A stretch of 5,082 bases of DNA from Prevotella sp. (GTDB lineage Bacteria > Bacteroidota > Bacteroidia > Bacteroidales > Bacteroidaceae), in the NCBI GenBank assembly GCA_021204565.1, contig JAJPZE010000208.1, positions 1 through 5,082 on the forward strand. The letters run 5' to 3'. Below the pieces are notes generated by a model, which was not told where the DNA came from, searched no databases, and saw nothing but the letters and a program-made list of their open reading frames with translations. Numbering within the stretch: position 1 is the first letter of the stretch; the number at the start of each line of letters is the position of its first letter. Shown here piece after piece: positions 1-5,082 of the stretch. The translations under genes and the position numbers were made by a program.

Positions 1-2
1 TG

Positions 3-17
3 TCGGGGCAGTCCCGA
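3..17 (+). other. Small G+C-rich hairpin upstream of rpsH
   Basis: TCGGGG at 3-8 can pair with TCCCGA at 12-17 (five Watson-Crick pairs plus one G-U) around a three-base loop. No T-run follows, so it does not look like an intrinsic terminator. It ends 20 bases before the rpsH start. Its role is unknown; it could be chance, an mRNA-stability element or part of a larger structure cut by the window edge. The rest of positions 1-37 shows no recognisable gene end, and an in-frame TAA at 23-25 closes the rpsH frame upstream. Confidence 0.3.
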
Positions 18-37
18 TCAATTAAACAGCATAATTT

Positions 38-433
38 ATGACCGATCCAATAGCAGATTATCTGACGCGGCTAAGGAATGCAATTATGGCACATCATCGT
101 GTCGTTGAGATTCCCGCGTCGAACATGAAAAAGGAAATCACCAAGATCCTATTCGAAAAAGGCTACATCCTAAACTATAAGTTTATAGAGGATGGTCCGC
201 AGGGGACAATCAAAGTCGCTTTGAAATGGGACCCGGCAACAATGCAGAACGCTATCAGGCGTTTGAAGCGCATCTCCACTCCGGGACTTCGCAAGTATAC
301 CGGATATAAGAACATGCCGAGAGTAATCAACGGATTGGGTATCGCTATCCTCTCCACATCACAGGGAGTAATGACCGACAAGGAAGCCTCCGCGTTGAAG
401 ATTGGCGGCGAGGTGCTTTGTTATGTCTATTAA
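38..433 (+). CDS. rpsH: 30S ribosomal protein S8 (uS8)
   Basis: S8 binds the central domain of 16S rRNA (helix 21 region) early in 30S assembly; in E. coli it also represses the spc operon by binding its mRNA. The 131-residue protein has the usual full length. The N-terminus MTDPIADYLTRLRNA is typical, a basic middle segment (residues 74-91) leads into the C-terminal rRNA-binding domain, and the family signature GIAILSTSQGVMTDKEA lies at 101-117. The sequence is very close to Bacteroides S8 as I recall it. The ATG at 38 is the only reasonable start, because an in-frame TAA lies 15 bases upstream. There is no Shine-Dalgarno; the leader ends in cataattt, an A/T-rich start usual for Bacteroidota. 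The gene expected upstream in this order is rpsN (S14), but it is not in the window. Confidence 0.98.
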   Translation: MTDPIADYLTRLRNAIMAHHRVVEIPASNMKKEITKILFEKGYILNYKFIEDGPQGTIKVALKWDPATMQNAIRRLKRISTPGLRKYTGYKNMPRVINGLGIAILSTSQGVMTDKEASALKIGGEVLCYVY

Positions 434-438
434 TAAAA

Positions 439-446
439 GGGGAGGT
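439..446 (+). promoter_or_regulatory. Strong Shine-Dalgarno site of rplF
   Basis: GGGGAGGT at 439-446 contains the canonical GGAGG (441-445), six bases before the rplF ATG at 452. It is the only strong SD in the window. Bacteroidota ribosomes are known generally to make little use of SD pairing, because proteins bS21, bS18 and bS6 hold the 16S rRNA tail. The site supports the rplF start but is unusual for this lineage. Confidence 0.75.
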
Positions 447-451
447 TTGCG

Positions 452-1018
452 ATGTCAAGAATAGGAAAGTTACCGATTAATATCCCCGCGGGCGTAACGG
501 TGGATATTAAGGATAATGTTGTAAGCGTGAAAGGACCGAAAGGCGAGCTGTCGCAGAAGATAGACCCGGCGATTAAGGTTAATATAGAGAACGCGCAAAT
601 ACACTTCACCATCGACGAGACGAGCGCGGTAGACAAGAAACAGAAGAATGCTTATCATGGTCTGTACCGCTCGTTGGTCAACAATATGGTTGTAGGCGTG
701 AGTGAGGGATATAAGAAGGTTCTTGAGTTGGTCGGTGTAGGTTATCGTGTGTCTAATCATGGCAACGTTGTAGAGTTTGCCCTCGGTTACACCCATCCGA
801 TATTTATCCAGTTGCCGCCGGAGGTGAAAGTGGAGACGAAGTCGGAGAGGAATCAAAATCCGCTTCTTATATTGGAGTCGTGCGACAAGCAACTGATTGG
901 GCATATCTGTGCGAAGATACGTTCGTTCCGCAAGCCGGAGCCTTATAAGGGAAAGGGTATTCGTTTTCAAGGCGAGGTTATACGCAGGAAGTCGGGTAAG
1001 TCGGCTTCGGCTAAGTAA
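452..1018 (+). CDS. rplF: 50S ribosomal protein L6 (uL6)
   Basis: L6 binds 23S rRNA near the base of the L7/L12 stalk and the sarcin-ricin loop, close to the GTPase-factor site. The product is 188 residues, the normal length for Bacteroidota. It shows the two-fold repeated L6 fold: an N-terminal half beginning MSRIGKLPINIPAGV with SVKGPKGELSQ near 25-35, and a C-terminal half from about residue 84 (EGYKKVLELVGVGYR). The L6 signature PEPYKGKGI is at 162-170, and a lysine-rich tail (RRKSGKSASAK) ends the protein. The start at 452 is fixed by homology and by the strong SD six bases upstream. The gene follows rpsH after 18 bases and precedes rplR by 19. Nothing is truncated. Confidence 0.98.
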   Translation: MSRIGKLPINIPAGVTVDIKDNVVSVKGPKGELSQKIDPAIKVNIENAQIHFTIDETSAVDKKQKNAYHGLYRSLVNNMVVGVSEGYKKVLELVGVGYRVSNHGNVVEFALGYTHPIFIQLPPEVKVETKSERNQNPLLILESCDKQLIGHICAKIRSFRKPEPYKGKGIRFQGEVIRRKSGKSASAK

Positions 1019-1037
1019 ACTATAAGTGTATACGAGT

Positions 1038-1382
1038 ATGATAAACAAAAAAATAGAAAGACGGCTTAAGATAAAGCTCCGCATACGCAAGACGGTGAAA
1101 GGAACTGCGGAGCGTCCGCGTTTGAGCGTGTATCGCTCGAATAAACAAATCTATGCTCAGGTCATAGACGACCTTGCCGGTAAGACGCTCGCTTCCGCTT
1201 CTTCCATAGGGCTTGAGGCGATGCCGAAGAAAGAGCAGGCTGCAAAGGTAGGCGCACTTATAGCAACAAATGCACAAGCGGCGGGCATCGTATCCGTTGT
1301 TTTCGATCGTAACGGTTATCTCTATCACGCGCGCGTAAAGGAACTCGCCGATGCGGCACGTAACGGCGGACTTAAATTCTAA
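1038..1382 (+). CDS. rplR: 50S ribosomal protein L18 (uL18)
   Basis: L18 binds 5S rRNA and, with L5, docks it onto 23S rRNA in the central protuberance of the 50S subunit. The chosen ATG at 1038 gives 114 residues, the length I recall for Bacteroides L18, beginning MINKKIERRLKIKLRIRK. A GTG at 1026 is in frame and would add four residues (MYTS), but that extension is not family-like. The basic N-terminal arm (residues 4-28) contacts rRNA; RPRLSVYRSNKQIYAQVIDD (27-46) is the conserved core of the domain, and the C-terminus FDRNGYLYHARVKELADAARNGGLKF-type ending (from residue 89) is intact. No SD is seen in the 19-base gap after rplF. The stop lies six bases before rpsE. Confidence 0.97.
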   Translation: MINKKIERRLKIKLRIRKTVKGTAERPRLSVYRSNKQIYAQVIDDLAGKTLASASSIGLEAMPKKEQAAKVGALIATNAQAAGIVSVVFDRNGYLYHARVKELADAARNGGLKF

Positions 1383-1388
1383 ACGATT

Positions 1389-1907
1389 ATGGCATTATTT
1401 AGTAATAAAGTAAGAGTAAACAGCGATATTGAATTGAAGGATCGTTTGGTTGCCATCAATCGCGTTACCAAAGTAACGAAAGGCGGACGAACGTTTACCT
1501 TTGCTGCTATTGTGGTCGTCGGCGACGGAAACGGCATTATCGGCTACGGCTTGGGAAAAGCGGGCGAGGTAACAGCAGCTATCGCAAAAGGCGTGGAGAT
1601 GGCAAAGAAGAACCTTGTTAAGGTAACTGTGTTGAAAGGCACTATCCCTCACGAGATAGAGGCACACTTCGGCGGCGCGCGTGTGCTAATGAAGCCGGCG
1701 GCAGCAGGTACCGGTCTCGTTGCCGGAGGTGCAATGCGTGCCGTGCTTGAGAGTGCCGGCGTGCAAGACATTCTCTGCAAGTCGAAAGGCTCGTCGAACC
1801 CCCACAACCTTGTGAAAGCGACAATCATCGGGCTGACACAGGTGCGTGATGCGTTCACGATTGCGGGGATGCGCGGTATCAGTATGAATAAGGTGTTTAA
1901 CGGATAA
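1389..1907 (+). CDS. rpsE: 30S ribosomal protein S5 (uS5)
   Basis: S5 sits at the back of the 30S body near the mRNA entry channel; it affects decoding accuracy, and its N-terminal loop is the classical site of spectinomycin-resistance mutations. The 172-residue length equals that recalled for Bacteroides S5. The N-terminal double-stranded-RNA-binding-like domain (about 14-78) contains the loop VTKVTKGGRTFTF (26-38) and the signature run VGDGNGIIGYGLGKAGEV (44-61). The C-terminal domain (about 84-172) carries GTGLVAGGAMRAVLESAGV and KSKGSSNPHNLVKATI (131-146). I see no deletion in the spectinomycin loop. The ATG at 1389 follows the rplR stop by six bases without an SD, so translational coupling is likely (inference). 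Its start context matches that of rpmD. Confidence 0.98.
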   Translation: MALFSNKVRVNSDIELKDRLVAINRVTKVTKGGRTFTFAAIVVVGDGNGIIGYGLGKAGEVTAAIAKGVEMAKKNLVKVTVLKGTIPHEIEAHFGGARVLMKPAAAGTGLVAGGAMRAVLESAGVQDILCKSKGSSNPHNLVKATIIGLTQVRDAFTIAGMRGISMNKVFNG

Positions 1908-1920
1908 AGCGACAACGATT

Positions 1921-2097
1921 ATGGCAACAATAAAAATTAAGCAGGTAAGAAGTCGCATAGGCGCTCCGAAAACTCAGAAAGCTACCCTCGACGCTCTTGG
2001 TCTGCATAAGATGTCCGATACCGTGGAGCTTGAGGACACGCCTTCAGTTAGAGGAATGGTCAATAAGGTTCACCATCTCGTGCGCATTGTCGAATAA
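1921..2097 (+). CDS. rpmD: 50S ribosomal protein L30 (uL30)
   Basis: L30 is a small late-assembling protein on the surface of the 50S subunit, contacting 23S rRNA. Direct translation from the ATG at 1921 gives 58 residues, the usual bacterial short form. It begins MATIKIKQVRSRIGAPKTQK; the IKIKQVRSRIG strand and loop, the TLDALGLHKM helix (22-31) and the ending VRGMVNKVHHLVRIVE (43-58) are all standard for the family. It has no SD; the leader is acaacgatt. Position between rpsE and rplO is the conserved spc order, which together with the sequence makes the call secure despite the short length. The next gene starts 23 bases after its TAA. Confidence 0.97.
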   Translation: MATIKIKQVRSRIGAPKTQKATLDALGLHKMSDTVELEDTPSVRGMVNKVHHLVRIVE

Positions 2098-2120
2098 TTC
2101 TTAACAGAAAGGTAATGACT

Positions 2121-2567
2121 ATGAAATTGAATACATTGAAACCGGCAGAGGGTTCAACTCATTATCGCCGCCGTATCGGTCGCGGACAGGGCTCCGGTCT
2201 CGGAGGTACATCCACACGCGGACATAAAGGCGCTAAGGCTCGTTCGGGTTATTCGCGCAAGATTGGCTTCGAGGGTGGTCAGATGCCGCTACAACGCCGC
2301 TTGCCGAAAGGCGGGTTTAAGAATATTAACCACGTAGAATACTTCGCAGTGAATATTTCTTCGCTTCAGAAGCTGGCCGAAAGGAAAGGGCTTGCCAAGA
2401 TAGGCATTGCGGAATTGGTTGATGCGGGGCTGACAAACGGCAAGATGCGTGTGAAGGTACTCGGGGGCGGCAAGCTGTCAGCCAAGCTCGATGTCGAGGC
2501 ACACGCATTCTCCAAGACTGCGGAAGAGGCTATCAAGGCAGCGGGTGGAAACGCAACTATTATCTGA
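2121..2567 (+). CDS. rplO: 50S ribosomal protein L15 (uL15)
   Basis: L15 is an early-binding 50S protein whose extended glycine- and arginine-rich N-terminal arm threads into 23S rRNA. From the ATG at 2121 it has 148 residues, the length recalled for Bacteroides. The arm is visible as RRRIGRGQGSGLGGTSTRGH (17-36), followed by KIGFEGGQMPLQRRLPKGGF (47-66); the globular C-terminal domain carries the L15 signature from KVLGGGKL (112) to AAGG (140-143). An ATG at 2115 is in frame and would add two residues (MT), but AAAGG at 2108-2112 lies eight bases before 2121 and only two before 2115, and family alignment also begins at MKLNTLKPAEGS. It ends with TGA followed directly by an in-frame TAG, the only gene here not ending in TAA. 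Confidence 0.97.
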   Translation: MKLNTLKPAEGSTHYRRRIGRGQGSGLGGTSTRGHKGAKARSGYSRKIGFEGGQMPLQRRLPKGGFKNINHVEYFAVNISSLQKLAERKGLAKIGIAELVDAGLTNGKMRVKVLGGGKLSAKLDVEAHAFSKTAEEAIKAAGGNATII

Positions 2568-2574
2568 TAGATAA

Positions 2575-3912
2575 ATGAAAAAATTTATAGAGACAATAAA
2601 GAACTGCTGGAAAGTAGAGGACTTGCGGGGGCGCTTGCTCACGACCATACTTTTCGTCGCGGTTTATCGCTTCGGCTCGTTTGTCGTCTTGCCCGGTATC
2701 AACCCGGCGCAGTTGGCTAAGCTACAAGAGCAGACGGCGGGCGGTTTGATGTCTTTGTTGGATATGTTCTCCGGCGGTGCGTTCTCCAATGCTTCCATTT
2801 TCGCGTTGGGTATCATGCCGTACATCTCTGCCTCTATTGTGATGCAGCTCCTTGCCGTCGCAGTGCCGTATTTCCAGAAGATGCAACGTGAGGGCGAGAG
2901 CGGACGGAAGAGAATAAATTGGTACACACGTTGGTTGACCATAGCTATTCTTTTGTTCCAGGCTCCGTCGTATCTTGTCAATTTGAAATATCAGGCTGCG
3001 GGCGCGTTGGCGTCGGGCATATCATGGACGGCGTTTATGGTGCCGGCGAGCATCATTCTTGCCGCAGGGTCGATGTTCATCCTTTGGTTGGGCGAGCGTA
3101 TAACGGATAAGGGCGTGGGCAACGGAGTGTCGATGATAATTATGATTGGTATCATTGCCCGCTTCCCGTCTGCGTTTATGCAGGAGTTCTCCTCGCGTAT
3201 GACCGCCATATCGGGCGGCGGCGTGGTGATGTTCATCGCCGAGTTGCTTATCCTCTATGCTGTCGTTTGTGCCGCTATATTGTTGACGCAGGGGACGCGC
3301 AAAGTGCCGGTACAGTATGCAAAGCGCGTGGTGAACGGGCAACAGATGGGCGGTGCACGCCAATATATCCCGTTGAAGTTGTTCGCTGCTAACGTGATGC
3401 CTATCATCTTCGCGCAGGCGTTGATGTTTGTGCCGCTGGCGATAGTGCAGTTCAATTCCGAGAATGCTTCGTCGGCGCTCCGCTCGTTGATGGATAATCG
3501 CAGTCTGCTGTATAATATTATATATGTGATATTGATTATCGCATTCACTTATTTCTACACGGCGATTACGATGAACCCGACGCAGATGGCGGAGGATATG
3601 AAACGAAACAACGGCTTTATCCCCGGTATCAAGCCGGGTAAGGCGACGGCGGATTATATCGATACCGTTATGTCCCGTATCACATTGCCGGGCTCGTTGT
3701 TTATCGCGTTCATCGCTATCATGCCCGCTCTTGCAGGTCTGCTCCACGTGCAGCAAGGCTTCTCGCAATTCTTCGGGGGCACGTCGCTTCTTATCCTTGT
3801 CGGTGTCGTAATTGATACCCTGCAACAGATAGAGAGCCATCTTATGATGCGCCACTACGACGGATTGCTCAATTCCGGTTGTACGCGCGGCGGTAATATC
3901 TCAGCATATTAA
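2575..3912 (+). CDS. secY: Protein translocase subunit SecY
   Basis: SecY is the inner-membrane channel of the general secretion pathway; with SecE and SecG it passes unfolded proteins driven by SecA or inserts membrane proteins from the ribosome. The 445 residues are full length, with about ten hydrophobic segments (the first near 21-40, the last near 401-415). Conserved runs are SIFALGIMPYISASIVMQLL (74-93, the TM2 signature), WLGERITDKGVGNGVSMII (171-189, TM4-TM5 region), and the cytoplasmic loop NNGFIPGIKPGKATADYID (345-363) that SecA and ribosomes contact. In that loop Lys353 stands where E. coli has the critical Arg357. The C-terminus ESHLMMRHYDGLLNSG is Bacteroidota-like. The ATG lies seven bases after rplO without an SD. 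The next gene, infA, begins three bases after the stop, with no map gene between. Confidence 0.98.
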   Translation: MKKFIETIKNCWKVEDLRGRLLTTILFVAVYRFGSFVVLPGINPAQLAKLQEQTAGGLMSLLDMFSGGAFSNASIFALGIMPYISASIVMQLLAVAVPYFQKMQREGESGRKRINWYTRWLTIAILLFQAPSYLVNLKYQAAGALASGISWTAFMVPASIILAAGSMFILWLGERITDKGVGNGVSMIIMIGIIARFPSAFMQEFSSRMTAISGGGVVMFIAELLILYAVVCAAILLTQGTRKVPVQYAKRVVNGQQMGGARQYIPLKLFAANVMPIIFAQALMFVPLAIVQFNSENASSALRSLMDNRSLLYNIIYVILIIAFTYFYTAITMNPTQMAEDMKRNNGFIPGIKPGKATADYIDTVMSRITLPGSLFIAFIAIMPALAGLLHVQQGFSQFFGGTSLLILVGVVIDTLQQIESHLMMRHYDGLLNSGCTRGGNISAY

Positions 3913-3915
3913 GCT

Positions 3916-4134
3916 ATGTCGAAGCAGTCTGCGATAGAGCAGGACGGGACGATTGTCGAGGCATTGTCCAACGCTATGTTCCGGGTTGAGTTGGCTAACG
4001 GGTGCCCTATTATTGCGCACATATCGGGCAAGATGAGGATGCACTACATACGTATCCTGCCCGGCGACAAGGTGAAAGTGGAGATGAGTCCGTACGACTT
4101 GACAAAGGGCAGAATAGTGTTCAGATATAAATAA
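3916..4134 (+). CDS. infA: Translation initiation factor IF-1
   Basis: IF-1 binds the A site of the 30S subunit during initiation and helps IF-2 and IF-3 select the start codon. The 72-residue product is the standard length and consists of one S1-like OB-fold domain. Visible family blocks are KQSAIEQDGTIVEALSNAMF (3-22), RVELANG (23-29), AHISGKMRMHYIRILPGDKV (34-53) and the ending VEMSPYDLTKGRIVFRYK (55-72). It starts three bases after the secY TAA, with no room for an SD outside the secY coding sequence, so re-initiation by ribosomes finishing secY is plausible (inference). An A-rich 11-base gap leads to rpmJ. Infrequent details such as Cys30-Pro31 in a variable loop do not affect the call. 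Confidence 0.98.
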   Translation: MSKQSAIEQDGTIVEALSNAMFRVELANGCPIIAHISGKMRMHYIRILPGDKVKVEMSPYDLTKGRIVFRYK

Positions 4135-4145
4135 GAAATACAAAT

Positions 4146-4262
4146 ATGAAGACAAGAACATCTTTGAAGAAGCGCACGCCCGAGTGCAAGATAGTCCGTC
4201 GCAAAGGTCGTCTTTTCGTTATCAACAAGAAGAACCCTAAGTTTAAGACACGTCAGGGCTAA
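4146..4262 (+). CDS. rpmJ: 50S ribosomal protein L36 (bL36)
   Basis: L36 is the smallest 50S protein and contacts 23S rRNA near the factor-binding side. Translation from the ATG at 4146 gives 38 residues, the standard length: MKTRTSLKKRTPECKIVRRK followed by GRLFVINKKNPKFKTRQG. Only one cysteine (Cys14) remains; the zinc-ribbon form of L36 has three cysteines and a histidine, so this is the zinc-free type, which I recall as normal for Bacteroidota. The gene is too short to be found by length alone, but the VRRKGRLFVINKKNPKFKTRQG ending and the position between infA and rpsM make it secure. There is no SD; the leader is gaaatacaaat. A 97-base spacer follows the stop. Confidence 0.97.
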   Translation: MKTRTSLKKRTPECKIVRRKGRLFVINKKNPKFKTRQG

Positions 4263-4359
4263 ACCGGCGGGGGATGTTGCATAAGAACAGAAAATCAATA
4301 CTCTGCGGAGCGCCGAAGAGCGGCGTGAGACCGGGAGTTAATCAATTTATTTATAAATA
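4263..4359 (+). promoter_or_regulatory. rpmJ-rpsM spacer, possible structured mRNA leader
   Basis: This 97-base gap is by far the longest complete one in the window. CGCCG at 4311-4315 is complementary to CGGCG at 4321-4325 (five-base loop) and to a second CGGCG at 4265-4269, just after the rpmJ stop. A third option pairs CTCT (4301-4304) with AGAG (4317-4320) and CGG (4306-4308) with CCG (4313-4315). These pairings exclude one another. The last 20 bases before the rpsM ATG are almost pure A/T. No T-run follows the stems, and no Bacteroidota promoter motif is seen. In E. coli the alpha-operon leader bound by S4 sits directly upstream of rpsM; equivalence here is only inference. Confidence 0.4.
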
Positions 4360-4740
4360 ATGGCAATAAGAATTGTTGGAGTAGATTTGCCCCAGAATAA
4401 GCGTGGCGAAATCGCATTGACTTATATCTTCGGAATAGGTCGAAGTAGTTCGGCAAGGATATTGGATAAAGCGGGAGTCAGCCGCGACCTGAAAGTGAAC
4501 GAGTGGTCGGACGAGCAGGCAACCAAGATACGCCAAATCATCGGAGCCGAATACAAGGTAGAGGGTGATCTCCGGTCGGAGATACAGTTGAACATCAAGC
4601 GGCTGATGGATATTGGTTGTTATCGAGGTATACGTCATCGTAACGGGTTGCCCGTGCGCGGTCAGAGCACGAAGAACAACGCGCGGACCCGCAAGGGAAG
4701 AAAGAAGACTGTTGCCAATAAGAAGAAAGCAACTAAGTAA
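4360..4740 (+). CDS. rpsM: 30S ribosomal protein S13 (uS13)
   Basis: S13 lies in the head of the 30S subunit, forms bridges to L5 and 23S rRNA, and its basic tail reaches the P-site tRNA. The 126-residue product is full length for Bacteroidota. The N-terminus MAIRIVGVDLPQNKRGEIAL is followed by the helix-two-turn-helix fold with TYIFGIGRSSSARIL (21-35); the family signature RGIRHRNGLPVRGQ is at 89-102 and the tail (103-126) is very rich in lysine and arginine, as expected. The ATG at 4360 is preceded by an A/T-rich leader and no SD; a GGGAG at 4333-4337 is more than 20 bases away and too far to serve. In many bacteria rpsM opens the alpha operon with rpsK, rpsD, rpoA and rplQ; rpsK follows here after 16 bases. 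Confidence 0.98.
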   Translation: MAIRIVGVDLPQNKRGEIALTYIFGIGRSSSARILDKAGVSRDLKVNEWSDEQATKIRQIIGAEYKVEGDLRSEIQLNIKRLMDIGCYRGIRHRNGLPVRGQSTKNNARTRKGRKKTVANKKKATK

Positions 4741-4756
4741 GGAAAGGGTTTAAGTT

Positions 4757-5082
4757 ATGGCAAAGAAAACAGTCTCGAAGAAAAGAAATGTGAAGGTGGA
4801 CGCCATAGGGCAGCTCCACGTACATAGCTCGTTTAATAATATTATTGTGTCGCTTGCTAACAGTGAGGGGCAGGTCATTTCCTGGTCGTCGGCGGGCAAG
4901 ATGGGTTTCCGCGGATCGAAGAAGAATACTCCGTATGCCGCGCAGATGGCTGCTGAGGATTGTGCGAAGGTGGCGTTCGATCTCGGGCTTCGTAAGGTGA
5001 AAGCATACGTAAAGGGACCGGGCAACGGACGTGAGTCCGCCATTCGCGGCGTGCACGGCGCGGGCATAGAGGTGATTGAGAT
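4757..5082 (+). CDS. rpsK: 30S ribosomal protein S11 (uS11), 3' end missing
   Basis: S11 is in the platform of the 30S subunit, bound to 16S rRNA near the 3' region and the E site. The window holds 108 codons, starting MAKKTVSKKRNVKVDAIGQL; the frame is open to the right edge. Conserved blocks include HVHSSFNNIIVSLANSEGQV (21-40), SWSSAGKMGFRGSKKNTPYA (42-61), AFDLGLRKVKAYVKGPGNGR (73-92) and ESAIRGVHGAGIEVIE (93-108). The family is about 129 residues in Bacteroides, so roughly 20 residues are missing, including the usual PHNGCRPPKRRRV-type end. The ATG follows a purine run (GGAAAGGG, 4741-4748) at eight bases, a weak SD-like site. The truncation is due to the window edge, not a mutation. Confidence 0.98.
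   Translation, partial: MAKKTVSKKRNVKVDAIGQLHVHSSFNNIIVSLANSEGQVISWSSAGKMGFRGSKKNTPYAAQMAAEDCAKVAFDLGLRKVKAYVKGPGNGRESAIRGVHGAGIEVIE

Noticed and set aside
1..37. Possible C-terminal end of rpsN (S14), the expected upstream gene
   Set aside because: The frame ending at TAA 23-25 reads VGAVPIN, which does not resemble the usual S14 end (GVKKASW), and the other frames give no S14-like end either.
470..1090. Open frame on the minus strand (206 codons) opposite rplF and rplR
   Set aside because: It is antisense to two certain ribosomal-protein genes, and its product has no family motif.
1496..1503. TACCTTTG, matching the Bacteroidota -7 promoter form TAnnTTTG
   Set aside because: It lies inside rpsE and has no TTTG-like -33 element about 20 bases upstream. 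TAGATTTG at 4382-4389 inside rpsM fails in the same way.
3622..3638. CCCGG/CCGGG hairpin inside secY
   Set aside because: It encodes the conserved PGIKPG loop, so the palindrome is explained by the Pro-Gly codons; no evidence of RNA function.
3022..3855. Long open frame on the minus strand (277 codons) opposite secY
   Set aside because: It lies wholly inside the clear secY gene. Its product is rich in His and Arg with no recognisable domain, as expected from the complement of hydrophobic codons, and it has no start context of its own.
4311..4325. Intrinsic terminator after rpmJ
   Set aside because: The CGCCG/CGGCG stem is only five pairs and is followed by tgagaccggg, not a T-run.

Overview
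This window is an internal piece of a ribosomal-protein super-operon, the spc operon running into the alpha operon. All eleven genes are on the + strand, in the order rpsH, rplF, rplR, rpsE, rpmD, rplO, secY, infA, rpmJ, rpsM, rpsK (the last cut by the right edge). The proteins closely resemble, from memory, those of Bacteroides and relatives: the lengths of S8 (131), L6 (188), L18 (114), S5 (172), L30 (58), L15 (148), IF1 (72) and L36 (38 residues) and many family-specific strings fit the order Bacteroidales. Most starts lack a Shine-Dalgarno (SD) sequence and sit in A/T-rich leaders, as expected for Bacteroidota. Base composition looks near 50% G+C. I cannot name a genus.

Layout: positions 1-37 are the tail of an intergenic region with a small G+C-rich hairpin. 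Positions 38-4262 hold nine genes separated by only 3 to 23 bases. A 97-base gap (4263-4359), with alternative G+C-rich pairings, separates rpmJ from rpsM. rpsM and the start of rpsK fill the rest. No RNA genes, mobile elements, CRISPR arrays or foreign genes are visible.

Function: S8, S5, S13 and S11 build the small ribosomal subunit; L6, L18, L30, L15 and L36 build the large subunit; IF1 acts in translation initiation; SecY is the pore of the protein-export channel. Co-transcription would link ribosome supply with initiation and membrane insertion.

This is core housekeeping DNA, and I found no sign of an undescribed system. The points worth a second look are the rpmJ-rpsM spacer, a lone strong SD in front of rplF, the lack of map between secY and infA, and a few residue-level details. 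All are modest.
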